Assembly: GCA_034509495.1 (NCBI GenBank)
Contig: JAVGWO010000026.1
Coordinates: 5,375,665-5,439,664, forward strand
DNA: 64,000 nucleotides
Source: Acestrorhynchus altus
Lineage: Eukaryota > Chordata > Actinopteri > Characiformes > Acestrorhynchidae
Reading direction: 5' to 3'
The position numbers were made by a program, and so were the translations under genes. Positions 27,050 to 38,870 of the stretch are shown piece by piece. The notes below the pieces were generated by a model that was given only the letters and a program-made list of their open reading frames with translations, searched no databases and had not been told where the DNA came from. The stretch's first letter is position 1; every line of letters begins with the position of its first letter.

Positions 27050-27800
27050 TCTAACAATCCAACCACCTGTCCCCTTAGACCCTATCCCTTCCACATTATT
27101 TCAGAAAATTGCTTTAGACCTTCTTCCATTCATTACGTTCATCATAAACAGCTCATTGTTGTCAGGTCATGTTCCATCTACCTTCAAGGCTGCCAGAGTG
27201 AACCCAATTTTGAAGACGCCAACTCTAGACAGCATGGACATCAGCAACTACAGACCAGTATCTCTTCTTTCTTTTCTCTCAAATATCCTTGAATGCTCTG
27301 TCTGCGTTTAGCTTTCTCACCCAGAACTACAGGACCCAACCAATCAGGCTTCAAACTGGCACACTCAACAGAGAATGCTCTCATTGCTGTCACTGAAAAA
27401 CTCCACACTGCGACATCAGCTAACCCATCATCTGTTCTAATTCTCTTTGACCTCTCTGCTGCCTTTGACATGGTAGACCACAAGATCCTCCTGTCTGTCC
27501 TCACTAGACTTGGAGTCACCAGCTCTGCACGGTGATGGTTTGCATTGTACCTGGAGGAGCGCTCTTAAAAGGTAACATGGCAGTGATTGTTCAGTCTCTT
27601 GTCATTTCATGCATACCATCAGGCCCTTGCAACTGATCCAAAATGCAGCGGCATGGCTCACCTTTAATGTTCCCAAGTTCAGTCATGTAACTCCTCTGTT
27701 GCATTCTCTTCATTGACTTCCTGTAGCTGAACATCAGATTCAAAACCTTGATGCTGGCTTACAAAGCGATAAATGGACGTAGATGCATATGTGGTGTAGA
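27050..27800 (+). mobile_element. Non-LTR retrotransposon fragment (CR1/L2/Rex1-like reverse transcriptase)
   Basis: Conceptual translation in shifting frames gives typical LINE reverse-transcriptase blocks: LPFITFIINSSLLSGHVPST, ARVNPILKTPTLDSMDISNY then RPVSLLSFLSNILE, NQSGFKLAHSTENALIAVTE and SVLILFDLSAAFDMVDHKIL. After about 27590 it jumps to the C-terminal block LQLIQNAAA...FSHVTPLLHSLH, so the catalytic core (the YxDD region) is deleted. Frameshifts and the deletion make it a dead 5'-truncated copy. Confidence 0.85.
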
Positions 27801-27824
27801 CACATGAATGATTTTGCACATTTA

Positions 27825-28326
27825 CACTATATAAACAAAAGTATTTGGACATCTGCTCCTTCACGAGTTCTTCCAAAATTAAGGGTATCAAAAAAGAGTT
27901 TATCTCTAGCATGACTCTCTAGTGTCCAGAGAAGGCTGTCAACTAGATTTTGGAGCACATCTGTGAGGTTGCAACAAAGGCAGTAGTGAGGTCTGGATGT
28001 TGGATGATCACCACTTTACCTCATCCCCAACTCCCAAACTCATCCCAAAAATATTGAAGGGAGCACCATCATTCCAGAGAACAAAGTTCCACTGTTCCAC
28101 AGCTCAGTGCTTGGGGGCATCATACCCCTCTACTCCATGCCAGGCATTAGGAATGGCGTCAACGGGTTTGTGTTTATCTGCTTCAGAGTGTCTTATTCTA
28201 TTGCCAGCACTTCTGTACAGTGACTGAATAAGCTGTGTGTGCATTTGCACATCTGTGTCAGCAATGGGTGCAACTTAAAGCTGAATGCATTCATTAGAAG
28301 GGGTGTCCACAAACGTTTGGGCATAC
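27825..28326 (+). mobile_element. Non-autonomous DNA element, family A, copy 1
   Basis: Bounded by ataaacaaaagtatttggac and gtgtccacaaacgtttgggc, which are approximately inverted termini. The interior is shared in inverted orientation with 31965-32465 (for example the block with agagaacaaagttccactgt, about 28077-28096). No transposase ORF. It abuts the right end of the LINE fragment. Confidence 0.6.
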
Positions 28327-28379
28327 AGAGAGAGAAGGAATGAGAAAGAAAGAGAAAAAGAGAGACCCAGGAAGTTGCA

Positions 28380-28660
28380 GGGCTTTGGACCTGTTGCGCA
28401 ACCATTGCTTTTCATTTCAGTTGACAAATTGATTCCTTTGGTGCTCGCTGTTGCATCTTTGGAACGGACGTCAGGGCAAGCTCCAGTCCAAAACAACAGC
28501 GCCTGAGGGGGGTTAATGTAGCACTGCATTAACTTCTAGTTGAGACATTCCTCTGTACACGATGCCTCGGTTAAGTCTTTAAGACAAAAAGGTTGATGTG
28601 GCTTTCTTCAGGCACGTTGCACAGCTGGAATGTTGCCACAGCAACCAGAGGCTGAGCCAA
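28380..28660. promoter_or_regulatory. Candidate enhancer with C/EBP and RFX sites
   Basis: High-complexity, non-repetitive sequence holding a palindromic C/EBP site TTGCGCAA (28394-28401) and an RFX X-box GTTGCCACAGCAAC (28632-28645; fits GTNRCC-N2-RGYAAC). Function is inferred from motifs only. Confidence 0.35.
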
Positions 28661-29559
28661 GAAAGCAATAGAGGAGAAAAATAACATGATCTGAATTACA
28701 GAAAAAAGTGGAGAGTCGGGCACACGGCCAAGACGGGAAGTTGTTAATAGTTTCTTCTGCGTTTCACCTGAATTTATCTTTCCCGCTAGAACGATTTCCC
28801 TCACTTCGTTCAGGCATAGCATACTTTCTCTCTCGCCCTCATTCCCACTATCTCTCCTACTCACTCTCACTCCACTCCTTTCTCCCTCCAGCCTACTCAT
28901 TCAACTCGCTCTCGCTCTCTCCCTCACTTCACATACCCCTTTTCTCCTCTTTCCTTCTCATTACGATTGCACTTAATCTTTCTGACTACAAAAAGGCCTG
29001 AAAACAAAAAAAATAAAAAAATAAAAAAAACAGAACACCAGCTCTCCTCAGCCAGAAGAAAGCCATAGCAGCGTGTCTGTCTTCAGGGCAGACTCCTGTC
29101 ACTATTAATCTTCAGACCCTTTACTCCATACCTTATTAATCTCAAGGCCAGATTCTCCAGAAACATGAATGAGCCATACATGGAGGCACTTAAGCGTCTG
29201 AGTGAAACTCTCAACGAGGAAAAATACATGAATGTGTCTCAAGCTCCATATACAGTGTTTGACTAAGCTTTAAAGCAGATAAATGGTAGAGCCTTGACCT
29301 CCAGACTACACAAGGGCACGGAATACATTCAGACACGTCCATCACCATCATACAGCCTAAATAGGTGATGAGGACACAGAGACAAATGGAGGGTGTGTTC
29401 ATGTTAGATTGTGTGGGAAAGTACTGTTTATGGAGATTTACATTCTAGGTTACATTATGAAGAAAATGGCATTTGAGTGTTTTATCTCAACCATACCATT
29501 ATAACCACCTTGTTTCTATAATCATGGTCCATTTTATCAGCTCCTCTTATCATACGCTG

Positions 29560-30020
29560 TAGTTCTATAATTACAGACTGTAGTCCATCTGTTTCTCTGC
29601 ATACAGGACCACCACATACCAGGTATTATGTGGATGGTGGCCATTTTCAGCACTTAAGTGACACTCACGTGGTGGAGGTGTGTTACTGTGTGTTGCACTG
29701 GTACGAGTGGATCAGACACAGCAGTGCTGCTGGAGTGTTTAAATATCGTGTCCACTCACTGACCACTCTATTAGACACTACTACCAAGTCGTTCCACCTT
29801 CTAGATGTTAAGTCGGAGACAGAAGCCCACAGTATGCTGCCCACAGGACACTGTTGGCTGGATATTTTTGGTTGGTCGACTATTATAAAGTCTAACAGTA
29901 ATACAGAGGGACTGAAACACTCAAGTAGCACTGCTGTGTCTGATCCACTCGTACCGTTGCAGCACACACTAACACACCACCACCGCGTCAGTGTCACTGC
30001 AGTGCTCAGAATGACCCAAA
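29560..30020 (+). mobile_element. Foldback DNA element, family B, full-length copy
   Basis: The left arm (about 29640-29750, with gtgacactcacgtggtggag and ggtacgagtggatcagacac) is repeated inverted in the right arm (about 29905-30010, with gtgtctgatccactcgtacc and the reverse complement of the arm's outer end). The arms flank a short unique centre. No coding capacity; a classic palindromic MITE. Confidence 0.7.
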
Positions 30021-31964
30021 CGTGGTCAAAATGCAGTACATGGTTCTCTCCCGGGAGTTACGGTTTAGAACATTTGCAGTGCAGTAAATGTCTCATTGAA
30101 GAGCCTGACCGACAATCAGATAACTGCTCTGTACAATTGTGGTGAGCAGCAAACATCTCAGGAATGCAAAACACATTCCAGTATTAAGACAGATGGACTA
30201 AAACATTATACAACATGGGTTAAACTTCAATCACCCAAGATCAGAATGCTGACGCTGCAGTGAAAACAGGCTCACCAAAACTGCACAGTCCCTTCATGAC
30301 CACAACTCAGTCACCAAATCCAAATACCACAGAACACCTTAGGGATGGGGTAACACTAGAGACTCAGAGAATGAAAGTGCACCTGAAGAAACCTGCAGGG
30401 ACTCTCTGACACGATGTCAACATGGACCACAGTCTCAGAAGTATCTTGTGGATTCCATGCTCTGAAGAACTGAGGCTGTTTTGAGAGCAAAGAGAGGCCC
30501 TACCCAGTATTAGTATAGTGTTCCTAATAAATATGTCTGTCCTTTTCAATGCTTGTCAGATTCATTCAATTCATGCCTTTGTTTAAGCCCACTGAAGAGC
30601 TGTATTTCATGTGGTTCTCATTGTGCTTAGGTTAATTGTTCTGCACTTGCCAGGCTTTCACCAAACCATTGTGAATCTGATCGGAGTCACCAGTCAAACA
30701 AACCAAAGAGCTGGTCCCTACATCAACACACGTGAATGGATGGACCCTGGGTGGAACTAAACAAATAGCCGTGCCCACATTTAACTCTGCTCCAGCCTCC
30801 CGGGTGAACGGGGGAATCTGCAGGAATCTGCAGCAGGAAAGCCAAGCCTTCAAGATGCTTTTTCACCTCTTGTCCCCATGAGCCAACGGCAGGGGGGGTC
30901 TCCAGTGGGATCTGAACTAGCACATTGTGGAGGAAGAAATGGGCCTGCCAAAGAATTTGTGGCCTATCGGCATCTGTTTCCGGCATCTTCAACTTGTCAC
31001 AACAGGGCAATTACCGAACAATTAGCCTCTACAAATACAGTTGGGTTGTCTTTAAGTAAATCCTATAGGCCTGATCTTTGTTCTCCACTTCTACTCTGGG
31101 CTACAGGACAGGCTTGATGAGGACAGACACAGAAAGAGTGAAGACAGCCTGAGCCACATGTTCACTTGTGATGGATTAAGAACAAATTTGAGTAGTAGTT
31201 TCCTCGCTGCTAAGATAAAGGAACGTGGACAGAGAAATGATTCTGCTCTTCTTCAGCTTAGCAACACTGAATGGTGTAGGAGGTGTAAGAGGGAGTGCCT
31301 GCCAAAACTATGAAGCAGAAAATGAAAATGAGAAAGACGTCAGGAAGAAACACATGGCTTATGATCATTAATTTGACAGACGAATGTGATGGAGATGAAT
31401 AAGCAGTAAGGGGGTGTCCAGAGTAGTTTGTTTGCTGTTAATTAGGGACTGACAAGAGGTCTATTCAGCCTGAAATCTGGAGAGCTGTCAAATGACTCCA
31501 CTGGCCACACAGATTTCTCTTGTTTATGTGAGTGAATCTCTTGCTTGTACTGGACCCTATAGCTGTTCTATGGTTAAACTCTTTTGTGGACACATAATAT
31601 GGGCCTGTGGCATTTCTCTCACCCTGCTCTGTATCTTGGTATTTTGGAAACCTTCCTAGTGACCACTGGCAGCAGCCGACACAAACAGACAACTCTTGAT
31701 TTTCATTAACATCACTCTGAGACTTGGATAACACATCTTACAAATGACAACATTACTCAGTCCTCCACAACACAACTGCAAACACTTGAATGAGTGATAC
31801 TATTGCACTCACATATGAGGAGAAGAAAATCTTCTGCCCACAGCAGTCATGGTTAACTTCATCTTCCTCAAACAGTGAAACTGTGATGGCAGTGCAGTAC
31901 AGAACAGAGTGAAATCGGATCTTAGGGTCCAGTCTGTAATAAGATCATATGAGATACACACTAT

Positions 31965-32465
31965 GCCGACCTCCCTTCTAATGAATGCATTCAGCTACTT
32001 TAAGTTGCATCTATTGCTGACACTGAGGTGCAAATGCACATACAACCTATCTAGTCCCTGTAGAGAAGTACTGTGAATAGAATAGGACTCTCTGGAGCAG
32101 GTAAACATGAATCTATTGGCACCGTGCCTAATGTCAGAAGTGGACTAGAGGGTTATGAAAGCCCCCTAGCACTGAGCTGTGGAGCAGCAGAACTGTGTTC
32201 TCTGGAATGGGGTGAGTTGGGGAGTTGGGGAGGAGGTGGGTGGTGGTCATAGAACATCCTGTCCTCTCTAACACTCTTGCAATCAAATACAATCAAATCA
32301 CTGAATGCAATCAAATCCTGAGAGCAATGCTCAAAATCTAGCAGAAAGCCTTCCCTAGGCAGTACAGAATGTTACACCAACTAAAGTAGTATAAACTCTT
32401 TATTACTAACCTTGATTTCAGAAGAAACGATAAATGGGGTGGTGTCCCAATATTTTAGTCCATTT
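31965..32465 (-). mobile_element. Non-autonomous DNA element, family A, copy 2 (inverted)
   Basis: The reverse complement matches copy 1 at 27825-28326 across several blocks, including CCATTCCAGAGAACACAG and the stretch with ACAGCTCAGTGCTAGGGGGC. Ends in gtgtcccaatattttagtcc, a variant of the same terminus. About 3.6 kb separates the two inverted copies. Confidence 0.6.
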
Positions 32466-33869
32466 ACAGGCCCAAGAGTGTCAGTTGTATCTTCTTTGGC
32501 ATAATTCAATGAACTGAGCCTGTTAAATGAAACTGACATTCCACGAACCTCAAGCACTGTCTCCTACTTCAAAAGAAATTCCAGGATAATCAAAACAGAG
32601 CTGGAATCATCACCGTAGTCTGCGATTTCCAGAAATATGGTTGCTATGTGAACCAGGCCTTAGACCATGGCCGGTCCTGTGTCCGCAGAACACTGGAGCT
32701 CAAACTCGGCAAACCAGGCTGAAAGCTACAGCTAGAACTACCTCTGATGCACCAAACTGGAGCTAAACACACATCAGAGGAGCAACTTCTGACTTCTTAT
32801 TTTACCAGGAAGACCTGAGAAAGCCAAACCCAGTTAATGGCCTCCAACTTCTTCAGCTTACTAACAAAGCTATCTGAAAAATGACAGCGTTCTGTAACAG
32901 TGTTAAAACTATGTTACACATAAACCAGTCCATAAAGATTGTTGAGCCCTCTGCTCATCATATGAGCATTTTTAACCCAACAAAGTCATTTACTTGACCT
33001 CTAGAATCCTAAGCCAATTTTCTAGTAGTTTGATGTACTTTTATTCACCAATCACACATGACAGATACCGTTATTTTCAGGTGATCCTAGGCTGGTTATA
33101 TCTCTTCATTTGAGATGTAAAGTATGGATTTGACCATGTTTTGATCAAAAATTGACTTGCGTCTGCATTGTTTTGTGGGTTTTTTGTGGCTTAGTAGGAA
33201 ATCCTGTTGGAAATGTAGGATCCAGAGTGTTTCTGAGCTTAAAATGCAAGACATAGATCCTTAAAGTTCTATATTTATTTGTATTATTTATGTGTGCATC
33301 AGTACTATCCGTTCTCAGAGATACATTCATACACTGTGTGAATCCCTTCTTCATTCTCCTCTATAATCTGGGTCAGGGAAGTCCTTAGCCCCGACGCCCT
33401 GATAAAAATCCTACTGGTCCAAACAGTTCCCCAATTTTTCCCACTTGGATAACGCTCATGCTTAGAAAATGGATTGGAAGAAATGCCAAGGGATTTCCAA
33501 AGAAACTCTTTTCCAATTCCAAGGAAATCCTAAATAATTGGCTAAGGATGAGCATTATTCCCAAGTGTTGGAAATAGAGTTTGGACCTGGTTGCCCATAA
33601 AAATGGGATACTGGCAGCAGCCACCATTCTGCCAGAATCTCCAACAAAACCCATCCCTACCACCTGAACCCACCACCACCACCATGAACTAAGGAGGCAA
33701 CTATTACACAGTGCATTAGTCCTTCCCAGACCTGCTGAACTGCCAAGCCCACCTTCTCCATCCATCTCTGCTCCAGCCCTGGCCTCCATCCTGACCCACC
33801 TAAGTAATAAGTGACCAGTGAAGAGACCAGACTCGTGACTGAGCTGGGAGTGAACTCTGGAGCTCTTAC

Positions 33870-34146
33870 TTTTCAGAGGGGGCTTGCTGGCGACCACAGA
33901 GATGTGTCTCTGCAGGCTGAGAACTTTCCTCTCCAGCGTCCCGGAGCGATGACACACAGAGGCGAGCTCGCCTTCGAGCTCCTCCAGGATGCTGACCGAA
34001 AGCCTGGACAGATCCGCGAGCTGCCGGAGCACGGAGCACAGGGTGAAGCCGCACACGTCCACCAAGTCCGAGAAGATAGCGCCCCGAGCCTTCGCCGCAC
34101 TTCTGCACACATCTTTGGGCGCAATGGAGCGCTTACACAGCGGCAT
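33870..34146 (-). CDS. nhsl2: NHS-family protein (NHS-like 2), first coding exon
   Basis: NHS-family proteins regulate actin and lamellipodia; their N-terminal WAVE-homology domain contacts Abi and related partners. The exon encodes 92 codons plus one base, starting MPLCKRSIAPKDVC, the family's typical MPF/MPL-x-KR start. The WAVE-homology helices cover residues about 27-82 (LCSVLRQLADLSRLSVSILE, LERKVLSLQR). It ends at a consensus donor, AAAA|GTAAGA (33870/33869). The GC-rich, CpG-rich context is typical of this family's exon 1. Linkage with rps4x and cited1 favours nhsl2 over nhs or nhsl1. The large central coding exon of the family is absent, so the gene continues beyond the left edge. The frame is also open upstream to an ATG at 34578 and past the donor to 33385; both extensions look like chance. 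Confidence 0.85.
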
Positions 34147-34600
34147 CTCCTCCCCTGCTCCTCCAGGCTCTCCCACTCCTGCTCTCTCTCTCTCCCCCCA
34201 GTCCCGAGCAGTCCGGCTGGTGCGTGTTTTTCCCGGCGATGAACTCTGCTGCTGGAGAAGCTGAGAGGCGCGACTGGAGTGGAGGCGCTTCCAGTGCAGT
34301 ACCTGTGAGCGTCCACCGGGCGGCGCTCTGCTGCATCCCTCCTCCAGAGAGCGCCTTTCAAAGCCCCCCTGCCCTTCAGCCCTCAGCAGCACTTCAGCTC
34401 TAGAGTCCAATTTTGAGAGAGAGCTGGCACCCAGTTGAACAGCTGAGTCTAAGTCCACTCTCAGGAGAAGGTTCTGTGAAATCCTGTCTAAAGCAAAACC
34501 CAAAAGTACGCTTAGGTCGAATCGATCCAGCTTACAGAATTCACTGAAGGAGCAGAGCCCCGTACATGAGTTCTCCATATGTACTACAGCCAGGGCATCA
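34147..34600 (-). promoter_or_regulatory. nhsl2: nhsl2 5' UTR / CpG-rich promoter region
   Basis: GC- and CpG-rich sequence continues upstream of the ATG to about 34350, with no clear TATA box, as expected of a CpG-type promoter. The frame of the coding exon stays open for 144 further codons to 34578, but the translated sequence has no domain I recognise. The transcription start is not placed. Confidence 0.45.
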
Positions 34601-35544
34601 GAGGGAGAATAGTGGAGCTGCCTGATTAGGGGCCCTCTAACAAAAAGAGAGGGGCCCTAACGAACAGATCAAAGGATAAAAAGGGTGCATAAATCATGGG
34701 CCCCTGGGCATGCCCCAAAGCGGGGCCGTCCTCCCACCACACACTTACCAGTGCAGCTCACCCTGTCCCTCACCCCACAACTGCATCAACCATAGTCAGT
34801 CCTCTTTCATGCCATTTGGAGACGTTGGCGTGACCCCAGTGCTGATAGTGTCACCTCCTACAGTGAACTCCACCAGTGCTCGTAATGTTGACCAGGACAT
34901 GGTCAGTGAGACTGTGCAAGTACTTCTCTCAGCACCATCATCAGCTGCTGGTACTGTTTGGCTACTCAAATGTTCTGGCTTCCCGAAAAAAAAACCCAGA
35001 GATAGTGGCACCTGAGTGCTGATTCTCTTTCCCCTCTTTCCTTTTTAAGTTTTCTTTTCTACCCTTTAAGGGTGGAGCCAAGCTTATCCACGATTGTCTT
35101 TGAACAACACTTCAGACCTTGATGGGCTGTGTGTGTTAAATAAAATACATGTAGAACAGAGGCAATCCTTGATCTGTGAAACTGCCCTATTCACTATAAG
35201 AGTGCACCAGGTTGGAGTTCCATTTATTTGTGGTATCCAAAAGCATAATGCAGAATTTTAATTGCACTATAACAATCCCACAATGCACCACTATAAGTAG
35301 TGTACATGGAAAACCCATAAATGATCATTTTGGACGCAGTTAAGAGAGTTTCCTTGCTACTGTCACCAGTGGCTTGGCCCTCTGTAAAGCGGCTCTGTTC
35401 TGCACAAATACATCGCATTAAGGTGAACATTAATCCATAAAATAGATTGCAACCACTTGCATCCCCCATAAAACGGAACACATTGTGATGGTCTAGGTGT
35501 TAATTTCTAAAGTTAACACCTAATAAAAAGTTTCTTACATTTAC

Positions 35545-35720
35545 ACATGAGTAAATGGCTTGGTGGCTCGCACATTTGCCTCCCAGCATTTGGATCTTGT
35601 GTTCAAGGCCGTTTCTGAGACTATGAGTTTCCTCCCACAGTATAAAAACATTGATTTCATTGGCTGTTGCTTCTTGCTGGTGTGAGTTCATGTAGAATGC
35701 TGATTGTAAAGCACCCTAGT
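35545..35720 (+). mobile_element. tRNA-derived SINE (probable)
   Basis: A-box-like atggcttggtggctcgcac and B-box-like gtgttcaaggc (about 35600-35610), then a body ending in aaagcaccctagtgtaccta. Followed at 35745-35870 by a block related to 17300-17420. Confidence 0.45.
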
Positions 35721-37569
35721 GTACCTAGAAAGGCACTATTTAAGTGGGATTTCGTTCATTTGGCCGACACTCCTATTCAAGGTAACTTACATTTAAATTA
35801 TGTTACACAGGTAGGTGAATGCTTTAGGAGGTGCATTAGGAGTCTTGTTCATGGACTCTAATTGGTCTAGTGTGGTGTGCTTTTCCAGGCAGGGAATTAA
35901 ACCATAGTCTACTAAAAAGACCCACCATTGACCCACCATTCTACACTAGCCCATATCTTTACAGTGCACAACGTTCTTCTTTCAAATGAACAAAACCAGT
36001 TATTAAAATGAAGCAGGTTCCCAGAATTGCAGTCTCCACTGACAGCTCAATAATTCAGACTGAAGGTCAGGGGACTGCAAGCACAAGGTTTGGCCTGCGG
36101 CTCATGTCCGAGTTTGGGAACGATGAGTTTTAACAGCTGCACTTAGAGACTGTACAGCAAAAAAAAAAAAAAATCCAACATTGGAAAAATGCAGCCAGGT
36201 TCAGCACTGAAAAAATTCTTCCTCAACATGTTCACCCCTCCCAAAGCCCACATCTGGTGTGTGTGAGTGAGTCAATGTGTGTATACACCCCCACCCTAGA
36301 GCTGAACTTGGCTCACCTAGATGTTTTGTTCATCCAGGCTTACAGCGTCCTAGAACCAGAGGAGCATGGAAGAGGAGCAGGTAGAGGAGTTGCATGTCAT
36401 CCATGTGCACTGTTCTTGTCAGTCGTCCATGCGTCCATTGCTTTGTGCAAGTTGCAAGCAGTGAAACTGATTGAAAACATCTGGAGGCCCTGCCTGGCTG
36501 CTGGAGAACCATGACTGTCTGCATTGTTCCAGGTCCCCCAGCCCCACCCCGCTTACACACAGCCCAAAATGTACGAGCAGAAATGCTCCTGGAGGACCTT
36601 TCATTTCTTCAGATCAACCCTCCTCCTCCTCTTCCTCCTCCCCCCTCCTTTCACTGAAACTTCTTTTCTCATCTGGTCTCCCAACCTTTTTTTTTCCCTT
36701 CTTCTTCACTCTCTTTCTGGTTCTGTGCTTGCGCCGATCTGCCAAATATGATTCTGAAGCCAAAGAGCTCTTGTGTAATCAGATCAAAGTGATGCGTTTT
36801 TTTTCCCCCTTTTGCACAGGGAGGGATGTAAAGAGAGGCAGAAACAGTGCCAGAGCCTGGCAAGCTTCATGTTTCACTTTCAAAGGATTCCAATGCACAA
36901 CACAGGTACATATCACAGCTCTCCACACATTCGTGAGGGACAAAATATCAAAAAGAAACAAATGACAGGACCATAGACTCTTTAAATTAAATGAATTTCC
37001 ATCACTACTAATGTTTACATGTGTGGAGACACTACATCCCAAAGCGCAGAAGTACTGTAACTAGCATGATGCACAAAGCACTACTGCAGAAACCCTTCAT
37101 CTCCCATCCATAAACCAAAAGTAGACATATATGGTGCATATTAAACTCAAGGACACTAGGTTCTAGGCTAGGTATGTGTGTGTATGTTTTATTCTGGCCC
37201 CAGCAGTGTGTGTTGGACAGGGCTGAGCTAAGCCATGCTGCGGAGCTGTGGACCAGCAGGCCAAAGGCTGCAGGAGAGACAGGCTGAAACCCAGCAGGAC
37301 CCATATGGCCTTCTGGAGAAGTGCCGTTGCAAAGTAGAACACAAACACATATGCAGGTATTCCTTCCTCGATACAGTTAGTTACTCCATTAGGTCTGTTA
37401 GTTTGGCGCAATATCTTAGGTTAGGACTCGTTTAAGTGTATAATGATGCTCCAGTAGAAAGCATCATCTGCTCATTTGTTTCTGGTAGTCCAACACTTAC
37501 AAAAGGGGGTTTTCAAGGTATCTATAGTAAAGTCTGTGGTTCTATTCTAAAAGCATGACATCTCAAAAA

Positions 37570-37885
37570 TGCATTTATTGGATCACCGAGTGGCTCATCA
37601 GTCTAATGTTCTAGCAGGTCTCAGCAGGTTTGAATCGTGGGTCATGCTGCTGGCCACTCTCTCCTCAAATCACAGCCAGTGCAATGCAGGCACAGACGTC
37701 TCTAAACTGTTGTATCAGAGCAGGGGACACAGCACTTTCCTCTGAGTGCACTGGCTGCCTAGCAATGATGCAATGGTGGGGGTTCAAAAAGAGGCAGTGG
37801 CTGACTCCACGTCAGTGTAGATGTGCTCATCTTCACCCTCCTGGTGTCGGCAGTCCTAATGGAGTAACTGGCACAAATTGAGGGG
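37570..37885 (+). mobile_element. tRNA-derived SINE
   Basis: The head resembles a pol III promoter: A-box-like gagtggctcatcagtctaat (about 37579-37598) and B-box-like ggtttgaatcg (about 37628-37638; consensus GGTTCGANTCC), about 45 nt apart. The body continues to a cacaaattgagggggaatt tail at about 37873-37892. Confidence 0.6.
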
Positions 37886-38654
37886 GAATTAAAAAATGCC
37901 TGTCATTGACTTCTTTAAATAGAGGAAATATGATTCTTCATATAACCTTTAAAATGGCTGCACATGGCACCAAAAGAGTACCGATATTGTTAAAGAAAAC
38001 ATCTTGTATAGGTTCAGTTCTAGCTTGTGGTAACCAACGGCACTGCTAGGTATGGCAGACAGAGAGTAGATTGAAAAACAAAAGCATATAGTTTTAAGTC
38101 CATCTTATATGGTTGATATAAACTTGCCATATAGTTTAATACAGATGGCCATAAACTACATAATCTCACATATGCTTGCTTTCAGACTCGCCTCAAGAGG
38201 ATAAAAACATCCCCTTTCCCTAGGAGTGAGATTGTGGTGGATATGAGAAACAGGACTATGTTGCTTTCAGTTAAGCAATTCAAAGGAACTGGTCACCAGA
38301 GGCACGGACAAAGGTGGACAAAGGTGTATTCGCCATCTTCTGACCTAAGCACAATCATTAAAATTCCCTCCAAAATCAGAGGTCGGGTTAGTTTCTCAGA
38401 GATATATAAAGCCTTTAAGCCTAGTCCAGTCCAGTATTTTGAATGGAAACTTTCCATTGATAGAAAAACAGTCCTAGATTAGGCAAATTCCTTGTCTGGG
38501 AAGCTGGCCCTGTAACAAATAAAGCAATGCAACTTTCCCAACTCTCTGTAGCATTGTGATGTTTTCACAAAGCCTTCCGTTGCAGCAGGTTATTATATAC
38601 ACAGATAAATCATAGTATTATCAGCTCCTCTAACCACACAGGAGCACTTGGTAG

Positions 38655-38870
38655 ATTGATTTAATTGCAGACTGTGGTGCATCTGTTTCTCTGCATACTT
38701 TATCCTCCTTTCTCCCTGATCTACAATGGTCGGGATCCCACAGGTCCACCAGAGTAGCTATTATGTGGGTAGTGGGTCATTCTCAGCACTGCAGTGACAT
38801 GGTGGTGATGGTGTGTTGCACTAGCTTCAGTGGATCACAGTAGTGCTGCTGGAGTGTTTAAAGGAGACTA
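38655..38870 (+). mobile_element. Foldback DNA element, family B, left-arm copy
   Basis: Shares gactgtggtgcatctgtttc, gtgggtcattctcagcactg and gtagtgctgctggagtgttt with the other family B copies; only one arm is preserved. Confidence 0.6.

Larger units (their letters stand above)
1..33869 (-). other. nhsl2: nhsl2 intron 1 (inferred), repeat-rich
   Basis: No second NHS-family exon (for example the conserved block with an APWHQQRN-like motif) was found left of the exon 1 donor, so the first 33.9 kb is taken as intron 1. The family is known for very large first introns. Content is listed separately: microsatellites, foldback elements, SINEs, a LINE, Tc1-like remnants, candidate regulatory islands and one candidate small gene at 12822-13150. 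The remaining stretches (for example 4870-6850, 18300-21350, 32470-33380) are unremarkable A/T-rich DNA in which I see no gene. Confidence 0.5.

Noticed and set aside
27293..27535. Possible cellular gene at the 80-codon ORF
   Set aside because: The DLSAAFDMVDHKILL motif identifies it as LINE reverse transcriptase.
29630..30145. 171-codon ORF on the plus strand
   Set aside because: It lies over the family B foldback element, which explains the open frame.
33811..34361. Several 80-160-codon ORFs in other frames over nhsl2 exon 1
   Set aside because: Shadows of the GC-rich coding exon; the minus-strand frame at 34146 has the family signature and a donor.
36471..36965. 164-codon ORF on the plus strand
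   Set aside because: Low-complexity Ser/Pro/Phe-rich translation of a pyrimidine-rich tract; no family resemblance.
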